Origin: Verrucomicrobiales bacterium
GTDB taxonomy: Bacteria > Verrucomicrobiota > Verrucomicrobiia > Verrucomicrobiales > DEV007
DNA length: 64,000 nucleotides
Assembly (NCBI GenBank): GCA_029213195.1
Contig: JARGNI010000006.1
Coordinates: forward strand, 124,001-188,000
Reading direction: 5' to 3'
A model generated the notes under the pieces. That model ran no database searches and was not told where the DNA came from. It saw nothing but the letters and a program-made list of their open reading frames with translations. The first letter of the stretch is position 1, and each line of letters opens with the position of its first letter. This document shows, piece by piece, positions 63,606 to 64,000 of this stretch. The translations under genes and the position numbers were made by a program.

Positions 63606-64000
63606 CTATTTCTTTACGACACGGGTCGACGCGATGCGGTCGTGGAGCGTTCGCTTCTCGGAATCGAAAGCCGCCATCCAGTAGACCCCGAGGCAGATCG
63701 CAAGCAGTGCGAAGAAAACGAAAAACGCCGAAACAAAGGCGAGCCCGAAAGTAGCCGATCCATTGCTCGCATCGGTAAACTCGGTCACGCCTGCAATGAC
63801 AAGTCCCATCCCAAGACTGGCGGGAATCCAGACGATGACATAATTCAGCGGCTTCTTCGCAAGCCATCGCACGAATGCTCTCTTGTAGGTCAGCTTCGAG
63901 CCATCCGGATTCACCACTCGCGCTCCGATGATCAGCTTCCCCAGGGTCCCCTGATATTTCCCAACCATCCAGGTTTCGTAGAAAATGCTGACGCCCAGCA
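63606..64000 (-). CDS. RDD family membrane protein (5' end outside window)
   Basis: An RDD-family integral membrane protein whose frame runs out of the window, giving at least 131 residues. Visible are ISIFYETWMVGKYQGTLGKL with the family's Gly-Lys-x-x-Gly stretch, LIIGARVVNPDGSKLTYKRA, two to three helices (IVWIPASLGMGLVIAGVTEF, FGLAFVSAFFVFFALLAICL) and the typical ending EKRTLHDRIASTRVV. The family often carries small-molecule or ion transport roles without certainty. The ATG at 63968 is internal to the family's sequence and is not the real start. Confidence 0.8.
   Translation of the reverse strand, partial: LGVSIFYETWMVGKYQGTLGKLIIGARVVNPDGSKLTYKRAFVRWLAKKPLNYVIVWIPASLGMGLVIAGVTEFTDASNGSATFGLAFVSAFFVFFALLAICLGVYWMAAFDSEKRTLHDRIASTRVVKK

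Overview
The window reads like chromosomal DNA of a Verrucomicrobiota bacterium; a related PVC phylum such as Planctomycetota or Lentisphaerota is less likely but not excluded. The evidence is the gene content: a PSD1-type cytochrome protein overlapping a DUF1501 protein, a secreted sulfatase, SHD1-domain secreted proteins, a LamG fragment joined to a kinase N-terminus, SUMF1/PEGA signalling proteins, a TIGR04222 membrane protein, GreAB and a bactofilin. Most genes lack a clear Shine-Dalgarno sequence. No rRNA, convincing tRNA, CRISPR array, insertion sequence or phage gene was found, so this is core plus lineage-specific chromosome rather than a mobile island.

Layout. 0-2.3 kb: end of a PhoD-like phosphatase, a small secreted protein and a NicO-like metal transporter. 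2.4-9.1 kb: a Ca-type P-ATPase overlapping an M50 site-2 protease with CBS domains, a host-attachment-family protein, a DUF2238 membrane protein and a fatty acid desaturase. 9.2-14 kb: MYG1 nuclease, GT9 heptosyltransferase, SecG and RecD2 helicase. 14-17.4 kb: a secreted Lon-type (S16) protease and an overlapping paralogue that has lost both catalytic residues. 17.35-19 kb: a decayed patch with an interrupted SHD1 gene, an orphan C-terminus and a kinase/LamG remnant. 19-28.5 kb: sialate O-acetylesterase, TIGR04222 protein, rhodanese, nitrilase, DUF1501 and PSD1 proteins. 28.9-31.5 kb: a four-gene membrane operon led by a DCC thiol-redox/wax-synthase-like fusion. 31.5-34 kb: sulfatase and divergent PAS-AraC regulator. 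34-42 kb: housekeeping genes (GreAB, AlgH, TrpD, a sigma-70 factor, FabF) plus an FG-GAP protein and a degenerate metallo-beta-lactamase-fold protein. 42-48.1 kb: an apparent operon with two roadblock proteins, an MglA-type GTPase, ExbB, ExbD and a TonB-like protein. 48.2-54.3 kb: CPBP protease, SHD1-PQQ propeller protein, outer-membrane barrel, a catalytically degenerate alpha/beta hydrolase and a secreted hypothetical. 54.3-64 kb: PEGA-SUMF1 protein, ribosomal protein S1, CPXCG protein, a receiver-pseudokinase-SUMF1 protein with a TPR partner, a bactofilin and two zinc/RDD membrane proteins.

The strongest candidates for undescribed biology are the Lon-type protease/pseudoprotease pair (14014-17336), the DCC/acyltransferase fusion operon (28952-31469) and the MglA-roadblock-Exb operon (42377-48062). 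A recurring theme is enzyme folds that have lost their catalytic residues: pseudo-Lon, pseudo-UlaG, pseudo-hydrolase, pseudokinase and cysteine-less SUMF1 domains. All functions are inferred from reading the sequence; no database search was run.
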